The notes beneath the pieces were generated by a model. That model made no database searches. It was not told the DNA's origin and worked only from the letters and a program-made list of their open reading frames with translations. This document shows positions 40,792 to 49,474 of a stretch of DNA of 64,000 nt, in pieces. Origin of the DNA: Tepidicaulis sp002389665 (GTDB lineage Bacteria > Pseudomonadota > Alphaproteobacteria > Parvibaculales > Parvibaculaceae); contig NZ_OZ244942.1 of the NCBI RefSeq assembly GCF_965222285.1, positions 3,286,001-3,350,000 on the forward strand, given 5' to 3'. The position numbers were made by a program, and so were the translations under genes. Numbering within the stretch: the first letter of the stretch is position 1; each line of letters opens with the position of its first letter.

Positions 40792-42654
40792 ATGCTGACA
40801 CGGCGTCACCTCCTGAAGTCGTTTTCATCAGGCGCGGCCATGCTTGTCGCCTCCGGCCTCCTGCCTGCCTGGGCGCGTTCACCACGTTCCCTGTCCGAGG
40901 CAGGCATCACCGCTCTTTCCGGCAACCGGTTCGATCTGGATATTGCCCGCAGCGTCATCAGAATAGACGGGCGCACCGGTGAGGCGATCACGGTCAACGG
41001 CACCTTGCCCGCGCCTCTCTTGCGCTGGAAAGAAGGCGAGCAGGTCACCATGCGCGTGACCAATCACCTGGACGAGGATACGTCCATTCATTGGCATGGC
41101 ATGCTGGTGCCCTTCCAGATGGACGGTGTGCCGGGCGTGACGTTCCCCGGCATCAATGCGGGGGAAACATTCGAATACACATTCCCGGTGCGCCAGTCTG
41201 GCACCTACTGGTATCACAGCCATTCGGGGTTGCAGGAGCAGCTCGGCCATTATGGGCCGCTTGTCGTGGACCCGGCCGGCAGCGATCCGGTGGGCTATGA
41301 CCGGGAATATGTGGTGGTGCTGTCGGACTACACATTCGAGGGGCCGCACCGGGTCTTTGCCAAGCTGAAGAAGATGTCGGACACCTATAATTTCCAAGAA
41401 CGCACCGCCGGTGATTTCATGCGTGACGTTTCCCGGATGGGGCTTGGCGGGACCGTCGAGGAGCGTCTGATGTGGGGCGACATGCGCATGAGCCCGACCG
41501 ACATCGCCGACGTGACGGGGGCTACCTATACGTTCCTCGTTAACGGGCATGGGCCGGGCGATAACTGGACAGCGCTGTTCGAGCCGGGCGAGCGGGTGCG
41601 GCTGCGTTTCGTCAATGCCTCGGCCATGTCGATATTCAATGTGCGCATTCCGGGCCTGCCGATGAGCATTGTGCAGGCGGACGGGCAGAATGTGCGTCCG
41701 GTGGAGCGGGACGAGTTTCAGATCGGCGTGGCCGAAACCTATGATGTGGTCGTCACGCCCCGCAAGGACCAGGCTTACACGCTGATGTGCGAATCCATCG
41801 ACCGGTCCGGTTACGGGCGGGCGACGCTGGCGCCGCGTCCGGGCATGGAAGCGGAGGTGCCGCCGCTGCGGCCCAGACCGCTCTTGACCATGAAGGACAT
41901 GGGCATGGCCGGACATGGAATGAGTCATGGCGGTATGGATCATGCCGCGATGGACCAAGGCGAACCGGCCGGTCAGAAGAGCGGTGAAATGGACCACGGG
42001 TCCATGGATCATTCCGCCATGGGGCACGGCGCCATGGATCATGGGGCGATGGGCCATGGAAGCGCCCCGGCCGGAGCCATGCAAAAGGACGGCATGGAGG
42101 GCATGGGCGCGATGGAGACGCACAACCACCCTACCGGACCCGGCATTGCCAACACAGCGATGCAGCCGCAAAACCGGCTGGGCGAACCGGGCATTGGCCT
42201 TGAAGATGTGACGCACCGGGTTCTCGTTTACACGGATCTTGAAAGCTTGGCACCCAATCCGGATACGCGCGCGCCGGGCCGGGAGATAGAGCTGCATCTG
42301 ACCGGAAACATGGAACGTTATATGTGGTCGTTCGATGGCAAGAAGTTTTCGGAGGTGACGGAGCCCATCATTTTTCACTATGGCGAACGTTTGCGCCTGA
42401 CAATGGTCAACGACACGATGATGCCGCATCCCATTCACCTGCACGGCATGTTCTTCGAGCTGGTGACGGGCGCGGGGGATCACAAGCCGCGCAAACACAC
42501 CATCGTGGTCAAGCCCGGCGAGAAGATGTCTTTCGACGTGACGGCGGATGAAGAGGGCGACTGGGCCTTTCACTGCCATCTCCTCTATCACATGCATGCG
42601 GGCATGTTTCAGGTGGTTTCGGTACGTAAAGACATGGCGGAGGCGTCTCAATGA
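40792..42654 (+). CDS. copA: Periplasmic multicopper oxidase CopA
   Basis: The oxidase has 620 residues and a Tat signal (TRRHLLKSFSSGAAMLVASG). It oxidises Cu(I) to the less toxic Cu(II) in the periplasm with oxygen as acceptor. All four copper-binding blocks are present: IHWHGM, WYHSHSG, HPIHLHGMFFEL and HCHLLYHMHAGM. Residues about 365-440 form a Met/His-rich insert (repeats such as MDHGSMDHSAMGHGAMDHG), which is typical of PcoA/CopA and binds extra copper. It starts 2 bases after DUF2231 and overlaps copB by 4 bases (ATGA). Confidence 0.95.
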   Translation: MLTRRHLLKSFSSGAAMLVASGLLPAWARSPRSLSEAGITALSGNRFDLDIARSVIRIDGRTGEAITVNGTLPAPLLRWKEGEQVTMRVTNHLDEDTSIHWHGMLVPFQMDGVPGVTFPGINAGETFEYTFPVRQSGTYWYHSHSGLQEQLGHYGPLVVDPAGSDPVGYDREYVVVLSDYTFEGPHRVFAKLKKMSDTYNFQERTAGDFMRDVSRMGLGGTVEERLMWGDMRMSPTDIADVTGATYTFLVNGHGPGDNWTALFEPGERVRLRFVNASAMSIFNVRIPGLPMSIVQADGQNVRPVERDEFQIGVAETYDVVVTPRKDQAYTLMCESIDRSGYGRATLAPRPGMEAEVPPLRPRPLLTMKDMGMAGHGMSHGGMDHAAMDQGEPAGQKSGEMDHGSMDHSAMGHGAMDHGAMGHGSAPAGAMQKDGMEGMGAMETHNHPTGPGIANTAMQPQNRLGEPGIGLEDVTHRVLVYTDLESLAPNPDTRAPGREIELHLTGNMERYMWSFDGKKFSEVTEPIIFHYGERLRLTMVNDTMMPHPIHLHGMFFELVTGAGDHKPRKHTIVVKPGEKMSFDVTADEEGDWAFHCHLLYHMHAGMFQVVSVRKDMAEASQ

Positions 42655-43448
42655 AAACGGTAACTCTAATGTCCGGGCTGGCGGTGTTCGGTGTGCTTGT
42701 GGCCGGTCCGGCATTCGCGGCGGAAGATGAATTCGGCTACAGCGCCGCAGACGAACACTATGACGCGGAAGAAATGGCGGCTGCCCGCCGTGCGCTGAAA
42801 CACGAGACGGGAGGGCAGACCAACTTCATGCTTATGGGCGACCGGCTGGAATACCGCAGCAATGAGGGCGAACCAGTGCTCCTCTGGGACATGCAGGGCT
42901 GGCTCGGAGGCGACATCAACAAGGTCACGGTCAAGACGGAAGGCGAATATCTTCTGGACAAAGATCAGGCCGAAGGTGTCGAGGTGCAGGCGCTCTACAC
43001 GCGCACCATTTCGTCTTATTTCGATGTGCAGGCGGGGGTGCGTCACGATTTTCGCCCTCATCCCTCGCGCAGCTTCGCCGTTCTGGGGGTGCAGGGGCTT
43101 GCGCCTTACTGGTTCGAGGTGGACGGGGCCGCGTTCCTGAGTGAGGACGGCGACCTCTCGGCCCGTTTCGAGGCGGAGTATGAGTTGTTGCTCACGCAGC
43201 GGCTGATCCTGCAGCCACGCGCGGAGTTCGATTTTGCGGTTCAGGATGTACCCGAGCTTGGTATCGGGTCGGGGTTAAGCACCGTGGAGACGGGACTGCG
43301 TCTTCGATATGAGGTGGTGAGGGAGTTCGCCCCATATATAGGTGTCTCCTGGGAGAGCGCCGTGGGCGAGACGGCGGATATAGCCCGCGCTAGCGGCGAG
43401 GATGTTGATGCTGTGTCGCTGGTGACAGGGGTTCGCTTCTGGTTCTGA
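42651..43448 (+). CDS. copB: Copper-resistance outer-membrane protein CopB
   Basis: The protein has 265 residues with a signal peptide (LMSGLAVFGVLVAGPAFA). The C-terminal 200 residues form an antiparallel beta-barrel, with LEYRSNEGEPVLLWDMQGW, VQAGVRHDFRP and a final aromatic residue (GVRFWF). It lacks the long Met-rich N-terminal region of PcoB/CopB, having only a short acidic start (EDEFGYSAADEHYDAEEMAA). It should help copper leave or be held at the outer membrane. It begins in the copA stop codon and ends 58 bases before IS21 copy 2, so the original operon downstream may be cut off here. Confidence 0.9.
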   Translation: MKTVTLMSGLAVFGVLVAGPAFAAEDEFGYSAADEHYDAEEMAAARRALKHETGGQTNFMLMGDRLEYRSNEGEPVLLWDMQGWLGGDINKVTVKTEGEYLLDKDQAEGVEVQALYTRTISSYFDVQAGVRHDFRPHPSRSFAVLGVQGLAPYWFEVDGAAFLSEDGDLSARFEAEYELLLTQRLILQPRAEFDFAVQDVPELGIGSGLSTVETGLRLRYEVVREFAPYIGVSWESAVGETADIARASGEDVDAVSLVTGVRFWF

Positions 43449-43610
43449 TTTTCAGTGGTTCGTTTTACACTAGAGGTCGCGGGTTCCGCGTTTGGTGTGC
43501 TTATACTGTTGATTGCCGCTGAGATCTGACCCGGTATTGGGGGATTTTTCCACTGAGATTTGACCCATGTTTGAACGCTATCCTGCTCGTTTTGGGCAGG
43601 AGATTGAGGA

Positions 43611-45146
43611 GTGTTGGACATGGCGTTTTTGAGCGTTATCCGGCGCTGGCATTTCCGGGATGGTTTTTCGATCCGGGAGATAGCACGGCGCACGGGTCTG
43701 TCCCGGAATACCATTCGCAAATATCTTCGGTCCGATACGGTTGAGCCGAAGTTCAAAGTGCCCGAGCGGCCGAGCAAGATCGATCCTTTTGCCGAGAAGC
43801 TATCGGGCTGGCTGAAGGCTGAGAGCCGCAAACCGCGCAAGCAGCGGCGCACAGTCAAGCAGATCCATGCCGATCTGGTCAGCCTTGGCTTTAAAGGTTC
43901 CTATGGTCGGGTGGCGGTTTTTGCCCGGCGCTGGAAAGAGGATCTCCAGCGCCAGCAGAACACCACCGGCCGCGGCGTGTTCGTTCCCCTGGCCTTTGAG
44001 CCTGGAGAAGCTTTCCAGTTCGATTGGAGTGAGGACTGGGCGCTGATCGGGGGCGAGCGGGTCAAGCTGCAAGCGGCCCATACCAAGCTCTGCTACAGCC
44101 GGGCCTTTGTGGTAAGGGCCTATCTGCTCCAGACCCACGAGATGCTGTTCGACGCCCACAATCATGCCTTCCGCGTGCTGGGCGGCGTGCCCCGGCGCGG
44201 CATCTACGACAATATGCGCACGGCCGTGGACAAGGTTGGCCGTGGCAAGGCCCGGCAGGTCAATGCCCGGTTCTCGGCCATGGCCAGTCACTTTGTGTTC
44301 GAGCCCGAGTTCTGCAATCCGGCCGCCGGCTGGGAGAAGGGGTTGGTGGAAAAGAACGTGCAAGATGCCCGGCACCGGCTTTTCCAGCCCATTCCGCACG
44401 CGAACTCGCTTGAGGAGTTGAATATCTGGCTCGAGCATCGGTGCAAGAGCTTGTGGGAGGAGACCTCTCACGGCGTTGAACCGGGCACCATTGCTGATGC
44501 CTGGCGGGTCGAGACCCAGTTCCTGATGGCTGTGCCAAGGCCCTTTGACGGGTTTGTCGAACACACCAAGCGTGTTTCCCCAACGTGCCTGATCCACCTG
44601 GAACGCAATCGCTACAGCGTGCCGGCCTCTTTCGCCAACAGGCCGGTCAGCGTCAGAGTCTATCCGGCGCGCATCGTCGTTGTCGCCGAAGGACAGACGA
44701 TCTGTGAGCACTTACGGATCATCGACCGCCATCATGGAACCGGGCATACTGTTTATGACTGGCGCCATTACCTAGCCGTGGTCCAGCGAAAGCCCGGTGC
44801 CCTGCGCAATGGTGCACCCTTTGCCGACATGCCCGATGGATTCCGGCAGTTGCAGCGCCATCTTCTGAGCAAACCCGGTGGCGATCGCGAGATGGTCGAT
44901 ATCCTGGCCCTGGTTCTCCACCATGATGAACAGGCCGTGCTCGCCGCGGTCGAGATGGCCCTTGAGACCGGGGTGCCCACCAAGACCCATATTCTGAACC
45001 TGCTGCACAGACTGGTCGATGGCAAATCGACCGCGATCGCGCCCGTCGAGGCACCACAAGCCCTTGTCCTGGGCAAGGAACCGCAGGCCAATGTGGAACG
45101 CTACGATACCCTGCGTGCGGACAAGGAGGTGCGCCATGCGTCATGA
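43611..45146 (+). CDS. istA: IS21-family transposase IstA, copy 2
   Basis: The protein has 511 residues and the same motifs as copy 1: helix-turn-helix in the first 40 residues, then Asp138, Asp200 and Glu247 of the DDE core. It differs at a few positions near residue 270 (IWLEHRCKS instead of LWLEQRCKS). Several further silent changes are clustered in the same 100 bases (for example GGCGTTGAA for GGCGTCGAA). This clustering could mark a gene-conversion tract or a different source copy. It starts at GTG 43611, as in copy 1. Confidence 0.95.
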   Translation: MLDMAFLSVIRRWHFRDGFSIREIARRTGLSRNTIRKYLRSDTVEPKFKVPERPSKIDPFAEKLSGWLKAESRKPRKQRRTVKQIHADLVSLGFKGSYGRVAVFARRWKEDLQRQQNTTGRGVFVPLAFEPGEAFQFDWSEDWALIGGERVKLQAAHTKLCYSRAFVVRAYLLQTHEMLFDAHNHAFRVLGGVPRRGIYDNMRTAVDKVGRGKARQVNARFSAMASHFVFEPEFCNPAAGWEKGLVEKNVQDARHRLFQPIPHANSLEELNIWLEHRCKSLWEETSHGVEPGTIADAWRVETQFLMAVPRPFDGFVEHTKRVSPTCLIHLERNRYSVPASFANRPVSVRVYPARIVVVAEGQTICEHLRIIDRHHGTGHTVYDWRHYLAVVQRKPGALRNGAPFADMPDGFRQLQRHLLSKPGGDREMVDILALVLHHDEQAVLAAVEMALETGVPTKTHILNLLHRLVDGKSTAIAPVEAPQALVLGKEPQANVERYDTLRADKEVRHAS

Positions 45147-45927
45147 TCCGGCAAGCGCAGCTCTGGTCATCATGCTCAAAAGCCTCAAGATGACAGGCAT
45201 GGCCCAAGCGATCAGCGAGCTCACCGAACAGGGGTCTCCGGCCGTCCAGGCAGCCGTTCCGGTTCTCTCCCAGTTGCTCAAGGCCGAGATGGCCGAACGG
45301 GAGACAAGATCGATTGCCTATCAGCTCAAGGTGGCACGGTTTCCAACCTACAAGGACCTGGCCGGCTTCGATTTTGCCAGCAGTGAGATCAATGAGGCCC
45401 TGGTGCGCCAGCTTCATTCAGGGGCTTTCATCGACAAGACCGACAACGTGGTGTTGGTGGGCGGGCCGGGAACCGGCAAAACCCATATCGCCACAGCGCT
45501 GGGCATCCGGGCCATCGAGCATCACCGCAAGAGAGTGCGCTTCTTCTCGACCGTGGAACTGGTCAATGCGTTGGAACAGGAAAAGGCTCAGGGCAAGGCC
45601 GGACAGATTGCCAACCGGCTTGTCCATTCCGATCTGGTCATCCTCGACGAGCTTGGATACCTGCCCTTCAGCGCATCAGGAGGGGCATTGCTATTCCATC
45701 TGCTGAGCAAACTCTACGAGCGCACCAGTGTCATCATCACCACCAATCTCAGCTTTGCCGAATGGGCCAGCGTGTTTGGCGACGCCAAAATGACAACCGC
45801 GCTGCTCGATCGGCTCACCCATCACTGCCACATTCTCGAAACCGGAAACGACAGCTTCCGCTTCAGGAACAGCTCGGCCCAGGCCGCAAAAACCAAAAAA
45901 GGAGAAAGCACCGACTTGACCATCTAA
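45136..45927 (+). CDS. istB: IS21-family helper ATPase IstB, copy 2
   Basis: The protein has 263 residues and appears identical to copy 1 at the protein level, including Walker A GGPGTGKTHIATAL and Walker B VILDELGYLPF. One base differs in the Gln/Gly region near residue 152 (CTCAGGGC instead of CTCAAGGC). It overlaps istA by 11 bases. Because it is intact, both copies can probably transpose, and homologous recombination between them could delete or amplify the enclosed 24 kb. Confidence 0.95.
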   Translation: MRHDPASAALVIMLKSLKMTGMAQAISELTEQGSPAVQAAVPVLSQLLKAEMAERETRSIAYQLKVARFPTYKDLAGFDFASSEINEALVRQLHSGAFIDKTDNVVLVGGPGTGKTHIATALGIRAIEHHRKRVRFFSTVELVNALEQEKAQGKAGQIANRLVHSDLVILDELGYLPFSASGGALLFHLLSKLYERTSVIITTNLSFAEWASVFGDAKMTTALLDRLTHHCHILETGNDSFRFRNSSAQAAKTKKGESTDLTI

Positions 45928-46079
45928 CCAAACCCAAATCATATCCACGAGGCGGGTCAATTCTCGGTGAAAATACCGGGTCAGATCTCAGCGGCAATCA
46001 ACACCATCCACATGCTGCGCTTGCGGGACGCCGCGACCCCGTGTAGGCGGCTGCCCGTACACTCGCAAGCCCGAAGGAG

Positions 46080-46532
46080 TCACGAGAGAACTTTCCGAGG
46101 CTCCGCCCACCAGAGAGCGATGATCGGCAGGACGATCCATTGCGCGATGGGAGAGAGGCCGGCACCGATCACGGGGATGACCGGCATCAGGTCACTATAG
46201 GCCCAGGCTTCCCGGACCTCGATATTGAGCCATTCGCTGAATACGGTGTAGCAGAGACCTGTCAGGACGGTGGCTAGCCCCACACGACGATAGTTTGCCT
46301 CCGGCCACTGGCTGCTTCCGAACAGCACCAGCGCGGCCAGGAGCGCGCTCGTCGCGATCAGGACATCGCCCCCGGTGCAGTGAAGTGCAGCGAAAGCTAT
46401 TTCGCGCGGAGTGCCGGTTTCCCACAGCGTGTAAAGCGGCATATGGGCGAACTCCCAGATCAGATTCCCAATCGCCATGGCGATCAGGTAGCGTCGCAGA
46501 GCGTTCAGCCATCCAAGCTCGACAGCGACCAT
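46080..46532 (-). CDS. Conserved membrane protein at the end of the nucleotide-salvage operon
   Basis: The protein has 150 residues and about four hydrophobic segments (LIAMAIGNLIWEFAHMPLYT, DVLIATSALLAALVLFG, VGLATVLTGLCYTVFSEWLN, PIAQWIVLPIIALWW). The motif WEFAHMPLYTLW and the stretch FSEWLNIEVREAWAYS are distinctive and probably conserved in a family I cannot name. Its start overlaps the stop codon of the AMP-phosphorylase-type gene in TAATG, so it belongs to that operon. No catalytic motif is visible. IS21 copy 2 ends 76 bases beyond its stop codon. Confidence 0.7.
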   Translation of the reverse strand: MVAVELGWLNALRRYLIAMAIGNLIWEFAHMPLYTLWETGTPREIAFAALHCTGGDVLIATSALLAALVLFGSSQWPEANYRRVGLATVLTGLCYTVFSEWLNIEVREAWAYSDLMPVIPVIGAGLSPIAQWIVLPIIALWWAEPRKVLS

Positions 46533-48064
46533 TACGACGAAAGCTCAACTTCGATGATGTCCGGACTCCTTTGCGCGTATTCCAGCGCATAGGCCAGTTC
46601 GCCCGCGGTTTCCGCGTGGATGTCGAGCAGCGCTTGGCCATTGTCGATCTCTTGGCCGAGGCTCACGTTCAAGTAGACGCCCGCTGCCTTGGCTTCCGGC
46701 GCGCCGGCGAGCTTGGCGAGCCTTGCGAGCTTGCGATTGTTGATATGAACGATGCGACCGGCACGCGGTGCGATCAGCGGATGAACGTGGGACGCCCGCG
46801 GCGGCGTGCGCATACCTCCTTGCGCCGCGCAGATGGCCTGGAACTTCTGCCAGGCTCGCCCGTCCGCAAGGATCGCAAGCGCATCAGCTGCTCCTTCCCC
46901 CTTGGCGGCCTTCCCGCCAATCTCCAGGGCGGCGCCAGCCAATGCCGTTGCGCGTCGGCGCAGGTCATCCGGTGCATCGGGCGCACCACGGAGAACCGCG
47001 AGGACATCGAGCGCTTCCAGGGCCGGGCCAATTCCGCGACCGACCGGTTGCGACCCGTCGGTCAGGATGCAAGTGGCCGAGAGTCCGAAACGCGCTGAAA
47101 CGGAGTTGATCCGTTCCGCGAGGTGACGCGCCGACGCCTCGCTGCGGACCTTGGCGGTAGGTCCGACCGGGATATCGATGACGACGTGCGTCGAGCCGGC
47201 TGCAATCTTCTTCGACAGGACAGACGCGATGAGTTGTCCCTCGGTATCGACATCGAGCTCACGCTCTATGCGGACGAAAATATCGTCGGCGGGGCTCAGA
47301 TGCATCGCCCCGCCCCAGGCGATGCAGCCGCCCTCGGCTTCCACGACGCGTCGGAGCGTTGCGATATCAAGGTCAACCGGAGCAAGTGTCTCCATGGTAT
47401 CCGCAGTACCTGCAGGCGATGTGATTGCGCGCGACGAGGTCTTGGGGATGACGAGCCCTTGCGCAGCAACAATCGCGACGACGATCGGGGTGGTACGGTT
47501 GCCAGGGAGCCCGCCGATGCAATGCTTGTCGACTACGATCAGGGAATCCCATCGCAAGCGCTCGCCGACCTCGACCATGGCGCCGGTCAGATCGACGGTC
47601 TCCTGCTCGTCGAGAGGAAGAGCCGCGCTCGCCGTCAGGAAGGCCGCCAGATGCACATCAGTGTAGCGGCGTGCCGCGACGTCCCTGACGATCGACCCAA
47701 CGGCACGCGCGTCGAGCCGGTTCCCGTAGATCCGGCGGCGGACACTGGCGAGGGATTCGAGTGCTGGCGCATGCGTGACGGTGACTTCCGTGCCTTCTTC
47801 GACGCACAAGATCTGCCACGCTGTTTCTGTGAGGGCAATCTGATCGATGGCGAGCAGATCGTCCCCCTCGACCTGGAACAGGGTCGCCTGCACCTCCCGA
47901 CCGCCAGACGAAACCACCACCTGCGACCTGGACGCCAGACCTTCCGCGCGGCAGACATGGCAGTCGGTCCGCATGATGACCACCGCCTGGTGCTGTGTGT
48001 GCAGGCGAAAGCGGGTGGCGCGAAGCTTCGGTGTAGCGGGGAGTTCGGCGTCACCTTGGTTCAT
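46532..48064 (-). CDS. AMP-phosphorylase-type enzyme (thymidine phosphorylase superfamily)
   Basis: The protein has 510 residues from ATG 48064, overlapping the upstream stop codon in ATGA. An N-terminal domain of about 90 residues precedes the phosphorylase fold, as in archaeal AMP phosphorylase but not in bacterial DeoA. The signatures are KHCIGGLPGNRTTPIVVAIV and TSSRAITSPAGTADTME, close to the archaeal KHSIGGVPGDKTT and TSSRAITSAAGTADTME forms; DeoA instead has KHSTGGVGD. The expected reaction is AMP (or CMP/UMP) plus phosphate giving base and ribose 1,5-bisphosphate. In Archaea this feeds type III RuBisCO; none is present here, so the ribose phosphate must go elsewhere. Confidence 0.82.
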   Translation of the reverse strand: MNQGDAELPATPKLRATRFRLHTQHQAVVIMRTDCHVCRAEGLASRSQVVVSSGGREVQATLFQVEGDDLLAIDQIALTETAWQILCVEEGTEVTVTHAPALESLASVRRRIYGNRLDARAVGSIVRDVAARRYTDVHLAAFLTASAALPLDEQETVDLTGAMVEVGERLRWDSLIVVDKHCIGGLPGNRTTPIVVAIVAAQGLVIPKTSSRAITSPAGTADTMETLAPVDLDIATLRRVVEAEGGCIAWGGAMHLSPADDIFVRIERELDVDTEGQLIASVLSKKIAAGSTHVVIDIPVGPTAKVRSEASARHLAERINSVSARFGLSATCILTDGSQPVGRGIGPALEALDVLAVLRGAPDAPDDLRRRATALAGAALEIGGKAAKGEGAADALAILADGRAWQKFQAICAAQGGMRTPPRASHVHPLIAPRAGRIVHINNRKLARLAKLAGAPEAKAAGVYLNVSLGQEIDNGQALLDIHAETAGELAYALEYAQRSPDIIEVELSS

Positions 48065-49419
48065 AGGTCGAACGCCTGATCCTGGCGGGGAACGGTCGCA
48101 TTCCATCCGAGGTCCTTGCCGATGCGGACGCGCAGTGCCTCGGCAGCTTCGGCCTCACCATGAACGATGAAGGTGCGGGCCGGCGCATGATTGAAGCCGG
48201 AAAGCCAGCGCATCAACTCATCAGAGTCTGCGTGCGCCGAGAGTGCGGGCAGATCGGCGATCTCTGCCTTGACCGGTATCCACTGTCCGTGGATCTTGAT
48301 CTCGCGGGCGCCCTGCAGCATGGCCCGTCCACGGGTTCCAGCAGCCTGAAAGCCCGAGAACAGAATGGTGTTCTTCTGATCGGGTGCAAAGGCCTTGAGA
48401 TGGTGGAGAATGCGGCCACCGGTTGCCATGCCACTGGCAGAGATCACCACCTTGGGATAGGGGCTCGCGGTAATTGCCTTGGATCCTTCGACGTCCCTCG
48501 TGTAGGTGGCGAGGCCGCAGACCGTGTCGCAATCCTCCGGTGAAAGGCGATGATCCTCGCGATGGGCGTGGAGCAGGTCCGTGGCGCTGATCGCCATCGG
48601 ACTGTCGAGGAAAATCGGGATGGATGCCAGGCGACCAGCCTGCTTCAATTGCCAGAGGTGATAGAGCAGCGACTGCGCCCGGCCAACGGCGAATGCCGGA
48701 ATCACCACGGTCCCGCCGCGCTGAACCGTGCGCTCGATGACGGAACTCAGCATCTCGGTTGGATCGCCCGTTTCATGGATGCGGTTGCCGTAAGTGGATT
48801 CAATAACGATATAGTCGGCCTCCGGGACAGGAACCGGATCAGGCATGACGGGATCGCCATAGCGGCCGAGATCACCCGAAAATATGATCCGTTTGCCGCC
48901 CCATACGATATCGGCGGTGGCAGCACCCAGGATGTGGCCGGCATGCCTGAACATCAGGGTCGCCCCGGCGGGAAGCTGAACAGCCTTGTCGAACGGAATT
49001 GACGAGAAGCGTTCGAGGGCGTGTTCCGCATCGTGAAGACCGTAGAGCGGCAGGGCGGGCTTGTGCTTGGAGAACCCCTTCCGGTTCGCGTATTCGGCAT
49101 CTTTCTCCTGGAGGTAACCGCTGTCCTTGAGGATCAGCTCTGCAACGTCGCGGGTCGCGTCCGTCGCGAAAATTTCACCGTGGAATCCGTCCTTCACAAG
49201 TTTGGGTAAATAACCCGAATGGTCGAGATGCGCATGGGTCAGAACGACGGCATTAATACTCGAAGGGGCTATCGGCAGTGGCTGCCAATTCAACTCGCGC
49301 AGGTTCTTTAGGCCTTGGAACAAGCCGCAGTCGATCAGAATCCGCTTGCCGTCGTGGTCGAGGAGATGTTTCGAACCGGTGACAGTGCCAGCGCCGCCGA
49401 GGGATGTGAATTTTAGCAT
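48061..49419 (-). CDS. Metallo-beta-lactamase-fold beta-CASP ribonuclease
   Basis: The protein has 452 residues from ATG 49419, which follows a strong AGGAGGCAGTC. The metal-binding blocks are HAHLDHSGYLP near residue 57, HAGHILG near 156 and FSGDLG near 178. The beta-CASP blocks are ESTYGNR, PAFAVGRAQSLLYHL and SASGMATGGRILHHL, and the final metal block is ALSAHADSDEL. Relatives such as CPSF73 and bacterial beta-CASP nucleases cut RNA and some degrade it 5' to 3'. Zinc is the usual metal. It overlaps the AMP-phosphorylase-type gene by 4 bases, so RNA breakdown and nucleotide use may be linked. Confidence 0.88.
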   Translation of the reverse strand: MLKFTSLGGAGTVTGSKHLLDHDGKRILIDCGLFQGLKNLRELNWQPLPIAPSSINAVVLTHAHLDHSGYLPKLVKDGFHGEIFATDATRDVAELILKDSGYLQEKDAEYANRKGFSKHKPALPLYGLHDAEHALERFSSIPFDKAVQLPAGATLMFRHAGHILGAATADIVWGGKRIIFSGDLGRYGDPVMPDPVPVPEADYIVIESTYGNRIHETGDPTEMLSSVIERTVQRGGTVVIPAFAVGRAQSLLYHLWQLKQAGRLASIPIFLDSPMAISATDLLHAHREDHRLSPEDCDTVCGLATYTRDVEGSKAITASPYPKVVISASGMATGGRILHHLKAFAPDQKNTILFSGFQAAGTRGRAMLQGAREIKIHGQWIPVKAEIADLPALSAHADSDELMRWLSGFNHAPARTFIVHGEAEAAEALRVRIGKDLGWNATVPRQDQAFDL

Positions 49420-49474
49420 GACTGCCTCCTGGTCGAATTCATGTGCCTGGTCGCCAACTGTCGGAGTTCGCCGC

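Larger units (their letters stand above)
43507..46003 (+). mobile_element. IS21-family insertion sequence, copy 2 (2,497 bp)
   Basis: It is identical in length to copy 1 at 16977-19473 and in the same orientation, with the same perfect 32-bp terminal repeats. The left flank ends CTTATAC and the right flank begins CCATCCA, so no target-site duplication is seen. The left flank shares TATAC with the right flank of copy 1 (GGTATAC), a weak trace that may reflect target preference or exchange between copies. istA and istB are intact. With copy 1 it encloses 24 kb of metal-resistance genes. Confidence 0.95.

Noticed and set aside
46532..48064. Ordinary thymidine phosphorylase DeoA
   Set aside because: The extra N-terminal domain and the KHCIGGLPGNRTT motif point to the AMP-phosphorylase branch, although activity on nucleosides cannot be excluded.
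46295..48079. Long plus-strand frames over the AMP-phosphorylase-type gene
   Set aside because: The minus-strand protein has clear family motifs; the plus frames have only composition-driven openness.
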